Source: Sipunculus nudus | Lineage: Eukaryota; Annelida; Sipuncula; Golfingiida; Sipunculidae | Direction: 5' to 3' | Assembly (NCBI GenBank): GCA_026874595.1 | Contig: CM049318.1 | Span: 20,435,456 to 20,499,455 of the forward strand | DNA length: 64,000 nt | In this document: piece by piece, positions 21,601 to 33,340 of the stretch | Layout: each line of letters opens with the position of its first letter | How positions within the stretch are numbered: the first letter of the stretch is position 1 | Notes under the pieces: generated by a model | Told to the model about the DNA's origin: nothing | The model's input: only the letters and a program-made list of their open reading frames with translations | The model's database searches: none | Program-made: the position numbers and the translations under genes

Positions 21601-24600
21601 TGAATGAAATATAAACAAAATGTTTATTGTAGACCTGGGGAAAATATCCATATATATATATATATATTAATTTATTCAAAATTTGGGACATACATTTTTG
21701 TATCATGTGATAACTACAGATATGGGTCCTGCTAGTAGTATTTTACATTGTTTCACAACAGTTGTGGAAATGGACATTTCAGTTGCTTTTGGCTTTCTAC
21801 TTGTGAGGATTTTACCATTAAATTTGAATTTAAAATAAAAACTACTTTTCTGAGATTTAGATAAACTGGAACCAGAAAATTAAGCTTTTGCAAGAAGACA
21901 ATGTTGATATCATTGTTTTCATAGACTTTGCTATGAGACTTGGTAAAATGGATGGAAAAATAAAAGCACATTGTCAAAGACCAAGTTCACATGATGCCTT
22001 CACACTAACCACCCCCAGCCCCACACTGATAACTGTGTCATTTAAAATGTGTACCAGCAATTTGGGAGACCATAGTTTCAAAAGCTGTTTTACCAAACTC
22101 TTTGGTTTCACAAGTTGTTGACTTTTTCATGAGGCAAAAGTATCGGCAAATATGATTGTAGTTGCTCTCATGAAGTAATGATTCATAGCTGGTGAGATGG
22201 CAAGGAAACAAAAAGCACTGGTATTTTAATAAGAATTATCTTTGGCCAAAACAATTTGGGTTGATTCGTCAGCAATAAAATCATCAGTATGGCACAGTTA
22301 CATAAAATATGTGACATGAAGAGAGTTAATGATCCAGATAATGAAATGTTAGATTTTGGTAAAAATGAAAATTAGGGCTGTTCGACTATTTCTACCAGTC
22401 TAATTTGGTAAAGAATCTTAATATGTATGTGGTTCTAGTTAAAAACAGATACAATTACACATTTTTTATAATACCCAAAGAATTAGATGAAGGGGTCTAT
22501 GTAGTACACTACATGGTATTTATTAAAATCAAAAGTAAGCAGGTTAGGTATCCACAGTGACTGAAAGCTTCAAGAACTACTGTGCAAATCTGAAAGACTG
22601 TAGGGTTTTACATTTGACACTTTTATCCCGTGTTAAAAAAATGTCCTCTCCAGTACATTTAAGTAACACAAAATTAAAGTCTGCTACTGTCACAATTTAC
22701 ATGCAGTTATTGCAGGTATGCTTTTTGTCTGCTTCTCACTTCTGTACAAAGAAGGAACATGTAAAAGAAAGGCTTTATCATGAATTCATCAATGAAGATT
22801 CATCACTCTAAACATTGGTATGACAATGAATGGAGTTAAATGCTAATTTATTTATATATTGAGCCAAACTACCTCCCTAAACCAGTCAGTCTATTTATAT
22901 TTATCACTGGGGCAAACTTGAAGTAAATATTAAGCTTACTTGGAGAAGTATTCCTCTAGCCTGCCTCATGTTAAAAATGATTGTACTGGAGAGGACATTT
23001 TAACAGATACACTCATTGCTAAACTGGCCACAGAATATTAGATGGTATGCAATGCAAACACCAGGGAATTTATCTTCCTAGCTACCTGTTACATATAAAC
23101 TAAAATAGGCTTTTAATTTCTACATTAAATTGAATTTTATCTGTATGTACTGGAGAGGACAATTTTTTTAACAGGCATATACCAGGTAAACAAGTGCCAA
23201 ATCATCCCGATCAGGACACACATACCCAGCCCTTAGTTACCAAAACATGATTAGATATAATACTGGCTGTTTAAAGCAGGATTTTGTTTTGTGACATTAG
23301 AATTACATTTCTTGTGAGGATGCAATGTACTGGAGAGGACAGGTCCCAGCAAATTTTTTTAACCAATTATGATACTGAAGGATATTGATTAGATAATTTT
23401 AACCACCACTATGAAAGTCATGAAACTTGGAGCACATGTAGTTTACATGTTACAGCATGTGCTGTGATTAGAATATTTCTGTTCTGGTGAACAAATTTCA
23501 GTCATATTTACATTAAATTTTTCCATTTTTGTGAGTGAGACTCCAAAATTTGATGAAAATTACACTTAAATGGCCAGAACTTCTTAAAAAATTGGCTTAG
23601 AGTTATAAAATTTTCTGTGTTTGTAGAGGCTGGTGTGGCCTTTACAAATATGATAATATGTATCATATTTTCAGCCACAAAACTTACCTGTGAACCATTG
23701 TTTAACAATTTTTCATATCCAACCTTTAGTGTGAAAGTGCCCTTATCCCAGTTTTGGTAGCGTGAAGTGACTTAGGAGTTAAACTCCTCCTAGATGGAAC
23801 GCTAGTCCATCGCAATAAGTGGTGTGCCAGTTGATTAATTTTAATGATGACTGCTGGTTTTCTTTCATAATTGATTAAACTGGTTGGATTTTTGCATAAT
23901 CAATCACAAACTGATAGGTATGTATGCACATGCATAGATGTCTAATTGTCCAGAAAAATATTCTCATATTGTCAGAGATATGAGAAAGATGGGACACGCT
24001 GAACAGTATTTTAAATTGAACATTATGAGTGAAAAAGTGTCATCAACTTGGCCATTCCCTTGACCTTTCAGTGTGACCTGCAAGTCTGACTTAATTTACA
24101 AGGTCAATATATTAGGTCTTAATTCTTTACAGCAGAATATATGGTATTTCAATAGGTACATAAAATTACTGATTTATAACTGATCATTAGTCTTTTGTAT
24201 TCTTTCAATCACTGAACATGACTTTACAACCATTATGATCACTGGTCATAATACCTGACTTTATCAGGTTACTCTTGCCTCTTAATGGTTTCAACAACCC
24301 TAATTTCTAACGAACATAAACACCAGTAAAATCCTGACCTGGATGGTCTTCCCTCTCTGCATGGTCAGCTGTAACAGCTGTTGATTTTCCTTGGTCAAGG
24401 TCTGTAGCTTACCCTCAGTCTCCTTGTCAAGATTTACCTTTTCTTTCTTCTGTAGTTCAAGGTCATGCAGTGACCCTGCAGTGAAACAGGCTTAAGGTAT
24501 TTAGTCACATGCCACAGTGTGTATAATTTCTTCTGCCATCAGTTCATTATTGGTATGGTACTTTCAACAAAACAAGATTTAAAGCTGCTTCTAATCTAAA

Positions 24601-27600
24601 GAGACACACATGATCATTACTTGTTACACAAAATGCTCCTGAAATATTGATCAACATAGGATTTCTTGCCTTCACATGAACAGTTCCATGTTACACTTTT
24701 AAGTTTCTCAATACAAACAACTTGAACATTACATCCTTTGTAGAATGGTGAATGATAAAGAGGAAGCAACCTTACAGAAACACATTTGTTATACCTATTA
24801 TGTATATTAAGAGCCCTGCACGTGCCAGAAATTAGAGCCCACACCCGCCTAACAAAAAAAAACTTCAGCCGGCAACCACCCTGCCCCGCAGTTGTAAAAA
24901 CCCGCACCGCACCTAGAAAGAATACATTGACCTGCACCCACCCCACATATTTAGCTTTCAGTTGCACTCGCCCCATCCTGCATTTTTACCAAAAGGTAGC
25001 CCGCATTCAACCCGCAAATAAATATAAGGGACAACCAAAAAGGTAGCCAATAAAAAATATATGATTTATTTTCAGATATTAATAAATGACCATCTGAGTA
25101 TATAGTGTTATCATGTTTAGTGGATGGTATGACATTTTCCAGTTTTTTCACAGGTAAGGACGAGTGTCATAGAATTACCATGCATTTTTTTATTTTTAAG
25201 GAATTTCCACTTACCAAAAAACAAATATTTACTGCCATATCACTGGAAATGTCACAACAGTAACTGGGACACACTTATTAAATATTGCCATTGTGTCTCC
25301 TTAAAATATTTAAAGTAATTATAAACATATTCAGATAGTTAGCTAACAACGTAATTGCAGTTTAAGCATACTTACCATACATATGTTGCTATACGGAAAC
25401 ATAAAATAAAACTTGAGCATAAAACAATAAATTTCTTTTAAGTTTGTATGCCTTGAGTTACACTACTCATCACTAGCTGCAGTAGCTAGAGGGCAGTACA
25501 TACTTGCTCACCAAAGTTCACACAAATTTGACAAAGAGCTTAATCATGTCCAGCCATGATCAGCCAATTAGCTGAAAGGGGAAGGGTATGGAACTACAGA
25601 GTACATCATGGTTGTGTACACAAGAATAGATATCAAATGAGCCCCATGCTGGTGATCTTATTCTGCTTTGCTAATGCAGTCCTCTAAACTAGCCAGTGCT
25701 CATTTGCTCATCCATGATTAGCACACCACAGTCTTTGCAGTTAGGTAAAGCTATATCCAGCTGGTGACAGAGCCAGATGCACCCATGCTGTGACTGTTAT
25801 AACATCACAGGCATAATCCTGGTGCTCCTCCCTCAGCCATGTTACATAATATCTGAGACTGGCCACAAGTAAAGGCCTACAGTGCTGAACAGTCTATAAT
25901 TATACAACGCTCCCTGGTACATTTGCAATATTCTGAAAAGTTATCCCTGCAATGATGAATGTGTCTCAAAGCTCAGAGAATTTATATTACACAAGTGCTA
26001 TATAATAATTCAGAAAATTGAATGACCAAAGGAACATTAACAGATCTGCAGTGCTTTACATTTAATTAAGTAAATGTGATCATCTTCCTTCTATTTAACC
26101 ATGTTTTTGGCTCACAGAAACCTGCACTAAAATATATCATGTAACCCGCCCCACATATCCCATCTTTTAGCCCGCACCTGCCCCAGCCCGCAGAGATTTT
26201 TTTCTGTCCAGGCCCCAACCCACAAAATCATGAAAAAGTCAGCCCGCGGGGGCCTATGGGGTGGGTTTGGGCCCACACAGGGCTCTTATGTATATACAAG
26301 CAGCTAACTCACCATTCAGTTTTTTCTCAGTCTCTGACAGCTTTTCTTGCAGTTCCTGTATTTTTGTGTTGAAATTACTCTCCTTTGTTTTAAGCTCCTC
26401 TGACAATTTTCTGTAATAAGATATAATAAGATTAAAAAAAATTATACATATATGGTTTCTTTCAAAACCCAGTATTTCAAACTCCTACAGTGAATCATGC
26501 AGTAATTACATATTTTTATTTTTTAATCTTCCCCTGAAATTCATATTCTTTGTATTAAGCTCATCTGATAACCATCAGATACAAGATATAATACATTACA
26601 TAAACTTATAAGATGTAAGAAATAACATACAAGTATGGTTTCAATTAAAACTGATTATTAAAACTCATACAATGAATCTCACATTAATCAAATATTTTTT
26701 TCAAACTCCCACTTTCACTTTCAAAGTTATTAAATTTAAAAATCACACCAAACACCTGAATGGCATGAAAATTAAATTTAAAAAAAGTCCAAGTATCAAA
26801 AAAAGGTTTGACCACAGATGTTTTAATTATTTTTTTCCTCTTATTCAAACTTATGTATATATCTCTATCACTTGAATCTATCTTTTAATCCTCCATGGAG
26901 TAGTTACCTGTTTAAAGACCTTAGAGATCCACAATCTTGTGTAAGTGATGAAACTTGTGCATCCAGTGCTTGAATCTTAGCATTTTTTTCCTCAATTGCT
27001 TTTGAAAAAAGTCTTGCATTCTCATCTCTAAGCTGCATGTTCTGCCTTCGTAAGTGTTCATTTTCCCTCTTGTACTCGTCTTTTATTTTTATAAGTTCCT
27101 CATGATTAGATGCCAGATCATTAAACCTTGAGTCTAACATGTTAAATCTTTTTATTTCATTGTCTATTTGTTCTTGTGCATTTGTTCTGAAGGCTTCAAG
27201 TTCATCATTGATTCGTTCTAGTGTATGTGCTTTTTCGTAGTTTTCATCTGCTCGCTGTTTCAGGATCATGATAAGCTGTGACTGTTCATCTATCCTGGAC
27301 CTCAGCAGGGCTTGCTCTGTCTTATCATCTGCTGATAATGCCTTTAACTTAGCCAGATTTGTTTGCATATCTTCAACATCCTAAGGATAAAATGAGAAAA
27401 GATTTTAATTCAAAGCACATTCCTAATAAAAAGAACAACACAGACGTCTACTGTATTTTGTCAATACCCATCATATGTAATTAATATTATTTAGATTCTT
27501 AAGAAACAGGCACACTTATCTATTGCAGACTAGGTGGGCATTTTTTGGCTCTGACCCTCCTCTTTTTTACTGTTTATTTGCTTGTCTAAAATTTGTATAT

Positions 27601-29156
27601 ATGACTCCTTTAACAAATGGAAAACTAAAAATTAAAAATACACTGGATACTGACACTTAAATTGGAATTTATCATTCCCTGAAGTTTCTTTAGGAAATGT
27701 CTCTCTCCTTCCCATCTCCTCCATCTCTCTTTTTTGCTCTGAGCTCTAATTAACCAGTCCGCTGACTTTTTATTAAATTTCACAGGAACAGTTGGAACAG
27801 AGTTTGGTCTATTTATGAGTACTTGAATAATAAATTAAAGCTTAAGAAATATACGGAGAGTGAAAATAGGTTGAATAATTATCAGAGTATGAGAGATTAT
27901 CCCAAGGCTTAGCTTTTTTTAACTTTTATTAGATTAGAATTTGGTGTAACATGGACAGAAGGATTCTCACTTAAGTTTGGATTCTATATTCAGTAGTATA
28001 CTGTGGTTGTCTTTTTGTTCACAAGGGTTTCAAATTCACAATATTCACAAAAAGATAATAAAACCTTCATGAAAAGGAGGCATGTACCATCAGCACAGGC
28101 AAGTCGAAAAGAGAAAGATTGCTATTATAAATGATGTAAAATCTTTCAAATTATCTGCCAATAATAAAAACTTAAAAAGTACTTTCTACTCATTTAATGT
28201 TCACTTGGATACCTGTCCAATCATTAAGATTTTGGGCTCATTTATAATCAATTCATATTATAATGGATACGTTCCCTGTGGATGATATTGTGAGACCTAG
28301 TAATTGGAATGCTTGTGAATCATTAAAAATGGGAAAATCACAAAATTTTAAACTGGTGAATCAGAAGCCAACCACATTATTATAATAACTGTTATATAAA
28401 GTATAATTTTTATAACTTAAAAGTCACTGTTTCAAATCATTTATTTGCTTACAAGTTAATGGTATATAGACTTAAACTAAGAGCTTAGACCTCATGAGGA
28501 CAGGGACTTTTACTGACACAAGACATTCTTCTGGCATACCATTGACAGTATTGTACTGCCTTAGGCCAAAAATAAAGGCTTGGTTCTCAGGCACTTTTTT
28601 TATAAATAAATACAGGCAGGTGATTTTTTTTTTACTTTTTTTGTATGTTTCAAAAAAAAATGTTATATGATAATAAGTGATATATTTTGGCTAAACAAAT
28701 AAAAGCACTACATAACAAGGGAAATTTTATAAAAATTGTAATAATTCTTTTTGAAAGAAATGTCAGAGCGGCTTGAGATCAATATTGGTAAGTTTCTATT
28801 GAAAATAAAAATTGTTGATGCGGATGATTAAAATTAACGCGGGCGGTGTCTGAGAACCATACCTTTATTTTTTTTTTGGCCTTACATTAATTGAATATTG
28901 TAACCGTTACACAAACACTGCACCAGTCTACTGTCAGTACTACTGAGTACTGTTCTGACGTTATGTCAACACACTTTGAACGTTTAAAAAAAAACGAAAT
29001 GATTTGGCCATTTGATTAAAAATAATTCAAAACCAACACTCGAAATAAGTGAATTTAACAGTCCAATCCTAGACCTTGTACCTGTTGACTGGCACTCATA
29101 ATATGTCCCAAACCTTTCACCTGCTCAGTGGAGTTGGGTTCTCCGGAGGACGCCAT
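15679..29156 (-). CDS. CCDC89: Coiled-coil domain-containing protein 89 (seven exons, complete)
   Basis: Exons in coding order: 29156-29082, 27380-26908, 26410-26313, 24475-24339, 19391-19309, 16419-16326, 15765-15679. All junctions are GT-AG and phases agree, giving 348 residues (human protein 374). The start MASSGEPNSTEQVK is the only ATG fitting the frame of exon 1. Exon 2 carries the diagnostic block LLRSRIDEQSQLI (human LRSRIEEQSQLI) and FKDEYKSEN-like IKDEYKRENEHLR. Exon 4 has ENQQLLQLTMQRGK. Exons 6-7 have AVNANLQVRRL and LLEKERELNVRLR. Nearly all of the protein is heptad-rich coiled coil; there is no signal peptide or membrane segment. In vertebrates the protein is linked to testis and ciliated cells and binds HEY1; its role here is inferred. 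An X-box upstream suggests RFX control. Confidence 0.95.
17230..17640. repeat. ~140-bp tandem units in CCDC89 intron 5
   Basis: Three degenerate units repeat tgtgcaaaaattattgtaagtggcaccac-like sequence (split here as tgtgcaaaa, attgtaggtggc), atatgcccaatttcag and ctgatatatcaaa. Related phrases occur in copy B at 13.7-14.3 kb in opposite sense. Non-coding. Confidence 0.6.
17680..18260. repeat. Degenerate minisatellite in CCDC89 intron 5
   Basis: Interleaved repeats of tgcactgagtgaactc, ttgacctgttgc, atctgacacagttggcag and tgccaaagctataaatag recur at roughly 60-180 bp spacing, followed by short gtgttcacatgtcgcccatga-type triplicates near 18090-18150. An open frame on the minus strand here is a by-product of the repeat. 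Confidence 0.6.
18270..19195. mobile_element. Repeat with (GACGGAC)n tract in CCDC89 intron 5
   Basis: The right end has gacgacggacgacgg followed by ccacaccattgcataagctca, and the latter phrase also occurs at 18038-18057 just left of the element. The tract-near-end structure resembles the other Helentron-like repeats in the window. No coding content; ends not firmly placed. Confidence 0.4.
19699..19996. mobile_element. MITE, copy 1 (GGTATGGTTCTC family)
   Basis: The left arm ttaggcaaaa…aaaggtatggttctcgaca and the right arm ctgagaacagtacccctttt…ggactaa form terminal inverted repeats about 298 bp apart. A related element lies at 28561-28884 in another intron of the same gene. No coding capacity. 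Confidence 0.6.
20446..20530 (-). mobile_element. SINE 3' fragment
   Basis: The reverse complement of ggtaaagtctgctgggcttttacacc and ggctcatcagg (each given in part) matches the 3' part of the SINE at 40844-41130. It is truncated: no tRNA-like head. Confidence 0.5.
21056..23341. repeat. Five copies of a 16-bp word in CCDC89 intron 4
   Basis: TGTACTGGAGAGGACA occurs exactly at 21056-21071, 22982-22997, 23146-23161 and 23326-23341 (plus strand) and at 22642-22657 (minus strand). Copies are followed, directly or after a short insertion, by a T-run and TAAC(A). The surrounding sequence is not otherwise similar. It is not a tandem repeat, has no terminal repeats and is not coding. Function unknown. 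Confidence 0.85.
23741..23830 (-). mobile_element. SINE internal fragment
   Basis: ggtagcgtgaagtgacttag and taaactcctcctagatgg match, in reverse, the body of the SINE at 40844-41130 (about 41000-41060). Truncated on both sides. Confidence 0.5.
24807..26286. mobile_element. TIR element with 8-bp TSD in CCDC89 intron 3
   Basis: The left end is AGAGCCCTG, the right end CAGGGCTCT, and tatgtata lies on both flanks (24799-24806 and 26287-26294). Subterminal zones rich in cccgca/gcccacac words (24830-24980, 26140-26260) are mutually inverted. No transposase frame. The 8-bp duplication suggests hAT. The right end stops only 27 bp from the exon-3 boundary at 26313. Confidence 0.7.
28561..28884. mobile_element. 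MITE, copy 2 (GGTATGGTTCTC family)
   Basis: ttaggccaaaaataaagg and ggttctcaggcac at the left are mirrored by gtgtctgagaaccatacc and ttttggcctta at the right, in CCDC89 intron 1. Shares arms with the element at 19699-19996. Non-coding. Confidence 0.6.
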
Positions 29157-29231
29157 GTTGTATACATTGGATATGACCAATCAGAGAACAGGACGCTTAT
29201 AGAATTAATCCAATTGTAGCCGTCCTCTTAA

Positions 29232-29245
29232 ATTGCCGTGGCAAC
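29232..29245 (-). promoter_or_regulatory. RFX X-box upstream of CCDC89
   Basis: Minus strand GTTGCCACGGCAAT matches the X-box consensus GTTRCCATRGYAAC at 12 of 14 positions, with both half-sites nearly perfect. It lies 75 bp upstream of the CCDC89 ATG. RFX factors drive ciliary genes across animals through such sites, usually close to the start, which fits this gene. Confidence 0.75.
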
Positions 29246-29299
29246 GCGTCAATACCGTATTATCGCTCATATTCATTCCAGTCAAGCTGGTGCGCTGTT

Positions 29300-29960
29300 T
29301 ATTGTTCACCTTGATTTTTTTGTCAGTTTCCTCAGTTATCATCAAGCCATAATAATGAAGAAATACGCGAAGATATTAGTAAAAACAACTCGTTTCTTTT
29401 GACATTTTGTTCATTTCAATTCTTATATTAATTATAATTAGAACTTGCTCTGTTGTTTATTCAAATATCCATTTAACATTTGAAATATTAATATCAATAT
29501 TCATTATGAATTAAATATAAATTAATATAATAATCATAATAAAAAAATATTTTTTCTACATTACATCAAGCACCTTTGTCTTTTATTATTTATATATGTA
29601 ATCTGTAGTTTATTCTAATTTCAATTTAACATATAATTAATTTATATAAAAATCATATAAATTATATTATACTTTATAATATCATATATATTACTATTAA
29701 TTATATCTCAGTTAATATATTATATTACAGTAACAGAACAATATAATGAGAAAATGTTGGTCACTTTTGATGACCACTGGATCTGTCCGCTGTCGAATTC
29801 TGCCAATATATAATTTTTTTTTTAATTTTTTTTTTTTAATTTTAAATATTAGTGTTCCTAAGTTTATCACAATAAATTCATGTCTGGGAGATCATTCATA
29901 TAGCCCAGAAAATATTACTAATCAACTAGAAAGATGTCAATAGAATTTTTTTTTTTGGTG
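29300..29960. other. Extremely AT-rich block
   Basis: Almost pure A/T from about 29410 to 29740, with runs such as ttttttaatttttttttt near 29815-29840. No gene or repeat structure beyond low complexity. Confidence 0.7.
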
Positions 29961-30780
29961 TTGTTGTTTGATAAATATTATTTTGAAATTCCGGAATCTC
30001 ATGTTTGACACACCCTGATTTTACTCATGAGAACTACTTTCGTTTACAAATGGTAACTGCTCTGTCAATTGGTTTTAGCAAAAACTAGAAAACTGACAGG
30101 TCAGTAAGGGCCCCGCAAAAGATGCAGTCATTATAAATTGAAGTACTGTGAATTTGGTGTACTTTGGTAGCATGGGCTGAAAGATTGATATTTGAAAATT
30201 TAAGAACCTGTAAAGAACAGCTGACATGTATAAACTGGAAGAAATGATATGGTAAAGTGAAAATGTTCAAAGCTATCAAAATCATGATATAAAAGAACTG
30301 CATGCATTTTTAGTTTCTGAATTTCTGTATTACTTGAGCCAATTATTCTTGGTTGAAGTCTTGGCTGGGCTGTGTCAAATATTTTTCCAGTATTTGTATG
30401 TTGAATTGGCCTTATTATATGTGGGGCTTGAGTCTTTACATGAACCTTGTAGTATTAGAGAAAGTCAGCTGTTGATAAAAGTAATGATAAAATGGTCATT
30501 CTCTTGAACTGAGATTCAGCTGTTCTTGGGCTTGGGTCTACAGATGCACTGTGGTGTGTAGAATGGCTACATATGAATATCAATGTAAATTTGTTGATGG
30601 TCACTATAATAGGTCCAAATTCCTTGAGATGTTAGAAGTGGAGATAGATTTGTCCAAACATGGTCTAAATGAGAGCCACTGTGGTGCATTGGGCCAGTGT
30701 ATCCTTTTCTGGGGAATCTTCAAATTGTCTGTACAAAATATGCTTTGAAAATGTAATGCTGCTGTACAAGAGTGACTCAA
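29961..30780. other. Intergenic DNA without a recognised feature
   Basis: Unique-looking sequence upstream of CCDC89. Short open frames on both strands show no recognisable protein. Confidence 0.4.
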
Positions 30781-33340
30781 AAAAGATTCATCCATTTCTG
30801 GCCTGCTGAAGGAGACACCAGCAACTGAACACCAAACTGTGTATTACATTTTTTTTCCTTCTGACCCAAATATCAATAAGCTTCTCCCTTAGGCCATGGG
30901 TGATACATCTTATGTTTGAATCCTATCCATCATATGTTAGGGGAGTTATTATGCAGAAACAAATTTGATTGTTCATCAAATTCTTTGCGGGTTATAATGC
31001 ATTAACATCATTTGAGAATTATCGCCTCTGTCAAGGTCATCCATCTTCGAACTTGACCTAGCCCTTCATAACAACAATTACTGGTGCAAGTTAAGTGAGT
31101 GTTGGTCAAATTGTTTGCGAGCTATTTGGTTAACATCATTTTAGCATTATAACCTCTGTGACCTTGAAAATCCATCAAGGTCAACTATCTTCAAACGTGA
31201 TGTTGTTCATCAAAAGGTCCATCACTGACGTGAGTCTGGGGACCTTATATGAAATACTTTTTATGTTATTGTGTTAACAATGTGTGTCCTTTTGCATGCA
31301 TATTTGCTAAGAGAGTGCAACCTTACTAGGTGTTCAATAATTGTTTTTACCACATAACTTACAGAAAAATGGCTGACTATGACCATATATCATGCCTTGT
31401 TGCTGTTGACATGAGGACCTGTCCTACTGTTAAAGTGGAATAAACAACTAGATATTTCTTGGCACCGCAGGTGCCATAGTATCCCCAGACAATTAATCCC
31501 CCCCCCCCTTTAAGAATAGACCCCCCCATCTTCAGCAACAATTAATATCAGACCACACTCATAGAAAAGGTCATTCTCATAGAAAAGGTCATGATCCAAA
31601 TTTCAATATACATCATCCCCTAACCCATGTCTATGTATATGCAAGAAATCTGTCCATTAGTTTTTTGACTTATAATGCTCACAATACTGTTAAGTGGCAA
31701 TGATGGGGTATTAAACGGCACGAAAACAAGTAAAAGAATAACAGGTGGTACCACCTGTTTCCCATACATGTTAACACTATCCAAGATCTTCGTTCAAGTT
31801 GATTTTTGGACCAATCAATGCATCCCGTATTGAGAAATTAATGATTTTGTGTGATTTTCACCATATATGGCAATATTCAAGGTCAAGGCCACTCATTGGA
31901 AAGGTCATGACCCCTATTCAAATAAACATTATCCTGTAACCCATATCCATGTATATGCATAATATGAAAGAAATTTGTCCATTAGTTTTTGACTTATAAT
32001 GCTCACAGTACTGATAAATGGCAATGATGGGGTAAATTATTAAACGGCACAAAACATTAGTAAAAGAATAACAGGTGGCGCCACCTGTTTCCGGTACATG
32101 ACAATACTTTCCAAGATCTTCGAACATGTTGATTTTTGGACCAATGCATGCATCCCTTATTGAGATATTAATGATTTTGTGTAATTTTCACCATATATGG
32201 CAATATTTAAGGTCAAGGCCACTCTAATAGGAAAGGTCATGACCCCAATTTATATATACATCATCCCATAACCAATGTCTATGTATATGCATAATATGAA
32301 AGAAATCTGTCCATTAGTTTTTGACTTATAATGCTCACAGGTTATAAATGTACTGTTAAATGGCAATGATGGGGTATTAAACGGCACGAAAACAAGTAAA
32401 GAATAACAGGTGGTGCCACCTGTTTCCGGTACATGACATTACTATCCAAGATCTTCGGTCAAGTTGATTTTTGGACCAATGCATGCATCCCTTATTGAGA
32501 AATTAATGATTTTGTGTGATTTTCACCATATATGGCAATATTCAAGGTCAAGGCCACTCTCCTAGGAAAGGTCATGACCCCAATTTAAATAAACATCCCA
32601 TAACCCATATCTATGTATTTGCATAATATGAAAGGAATCTGTCCATTAGTTTTTGACTTATAATGCTCACAGTACTGTCAAGTAGCAATTTTGGGGATAT
32701 TAAACGGCATGAAAGCAAGTAAAGAATAATAGGTGGCGCACCAGTTTCTGGAACATGACAACCCTATCCATGATCTTCGATCAACTTGATTTTGGGATCA
32801 ATCCATGCAAGTTTTTCTTGAGATATTTAAGAATTTGTGTGATTTTCCCCAAAATTGAACCTATTCAAGGTCAAGGTCACTCTCCTAGTTGAGGTCATGA
32901 CCTCATTTTGAATAGGCGTCGTCCTCTCACCCTTATCTATACATATACCAAGTTTGGTAAAGATCCGTGAAATATTTTTAGAGTTATTGTGTCCAAAAGA
33001 AATCTCTGTGGCGGCGGCGGCGGCGAGACCGTGCCTAAACCATAGTATCTCCAGACTCTGTCTGGTGATACAATTATGGTTACAATCATGATTTCTACCC
33101 TGCTGAAAGAGGGACCTAAAATTTAACACCAAACTGTGAATAACTTTTTTGACCTTTGACCTCTGGACCCCAAAATCGATAGGGATCTTCCATAATTGAT
33201 GGTTAATACATATTTTAGGTTTGAACTCAATCCGTCAATCCTAACTGGAGTTATCATCCAGAAAAGAATTTGTGGACGGACAGACAGACAGACAGGTTGA
33301 TTACTACAGGGCACCCGCTTTTCAAGCGGGGCCCTAATAA
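30780..33340 (+). mobile_element. Helitron-like repeat with ~340-bp tandem units, copy B'
   Basis: About four units of ~330-340 bp lie between 31560 and 32890. They share ggtcatgaccccaattt, ctgtccattagtttttgact, ggcaatgatggggtatta, aacaggtggtaccacctgtt and ttgatttttggaccaat. A (GGC)n run is at 33010-33025 and a GACA-rich tract at 33275-33295. The right end has hairpin CCCGCTT-ttc-AAGCGGG followed by GCCCTAA then T, matching a Helitron CTRR end. No Rep/helicase frame is seen, so it is non-autonomous. Confidence 0.6.
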
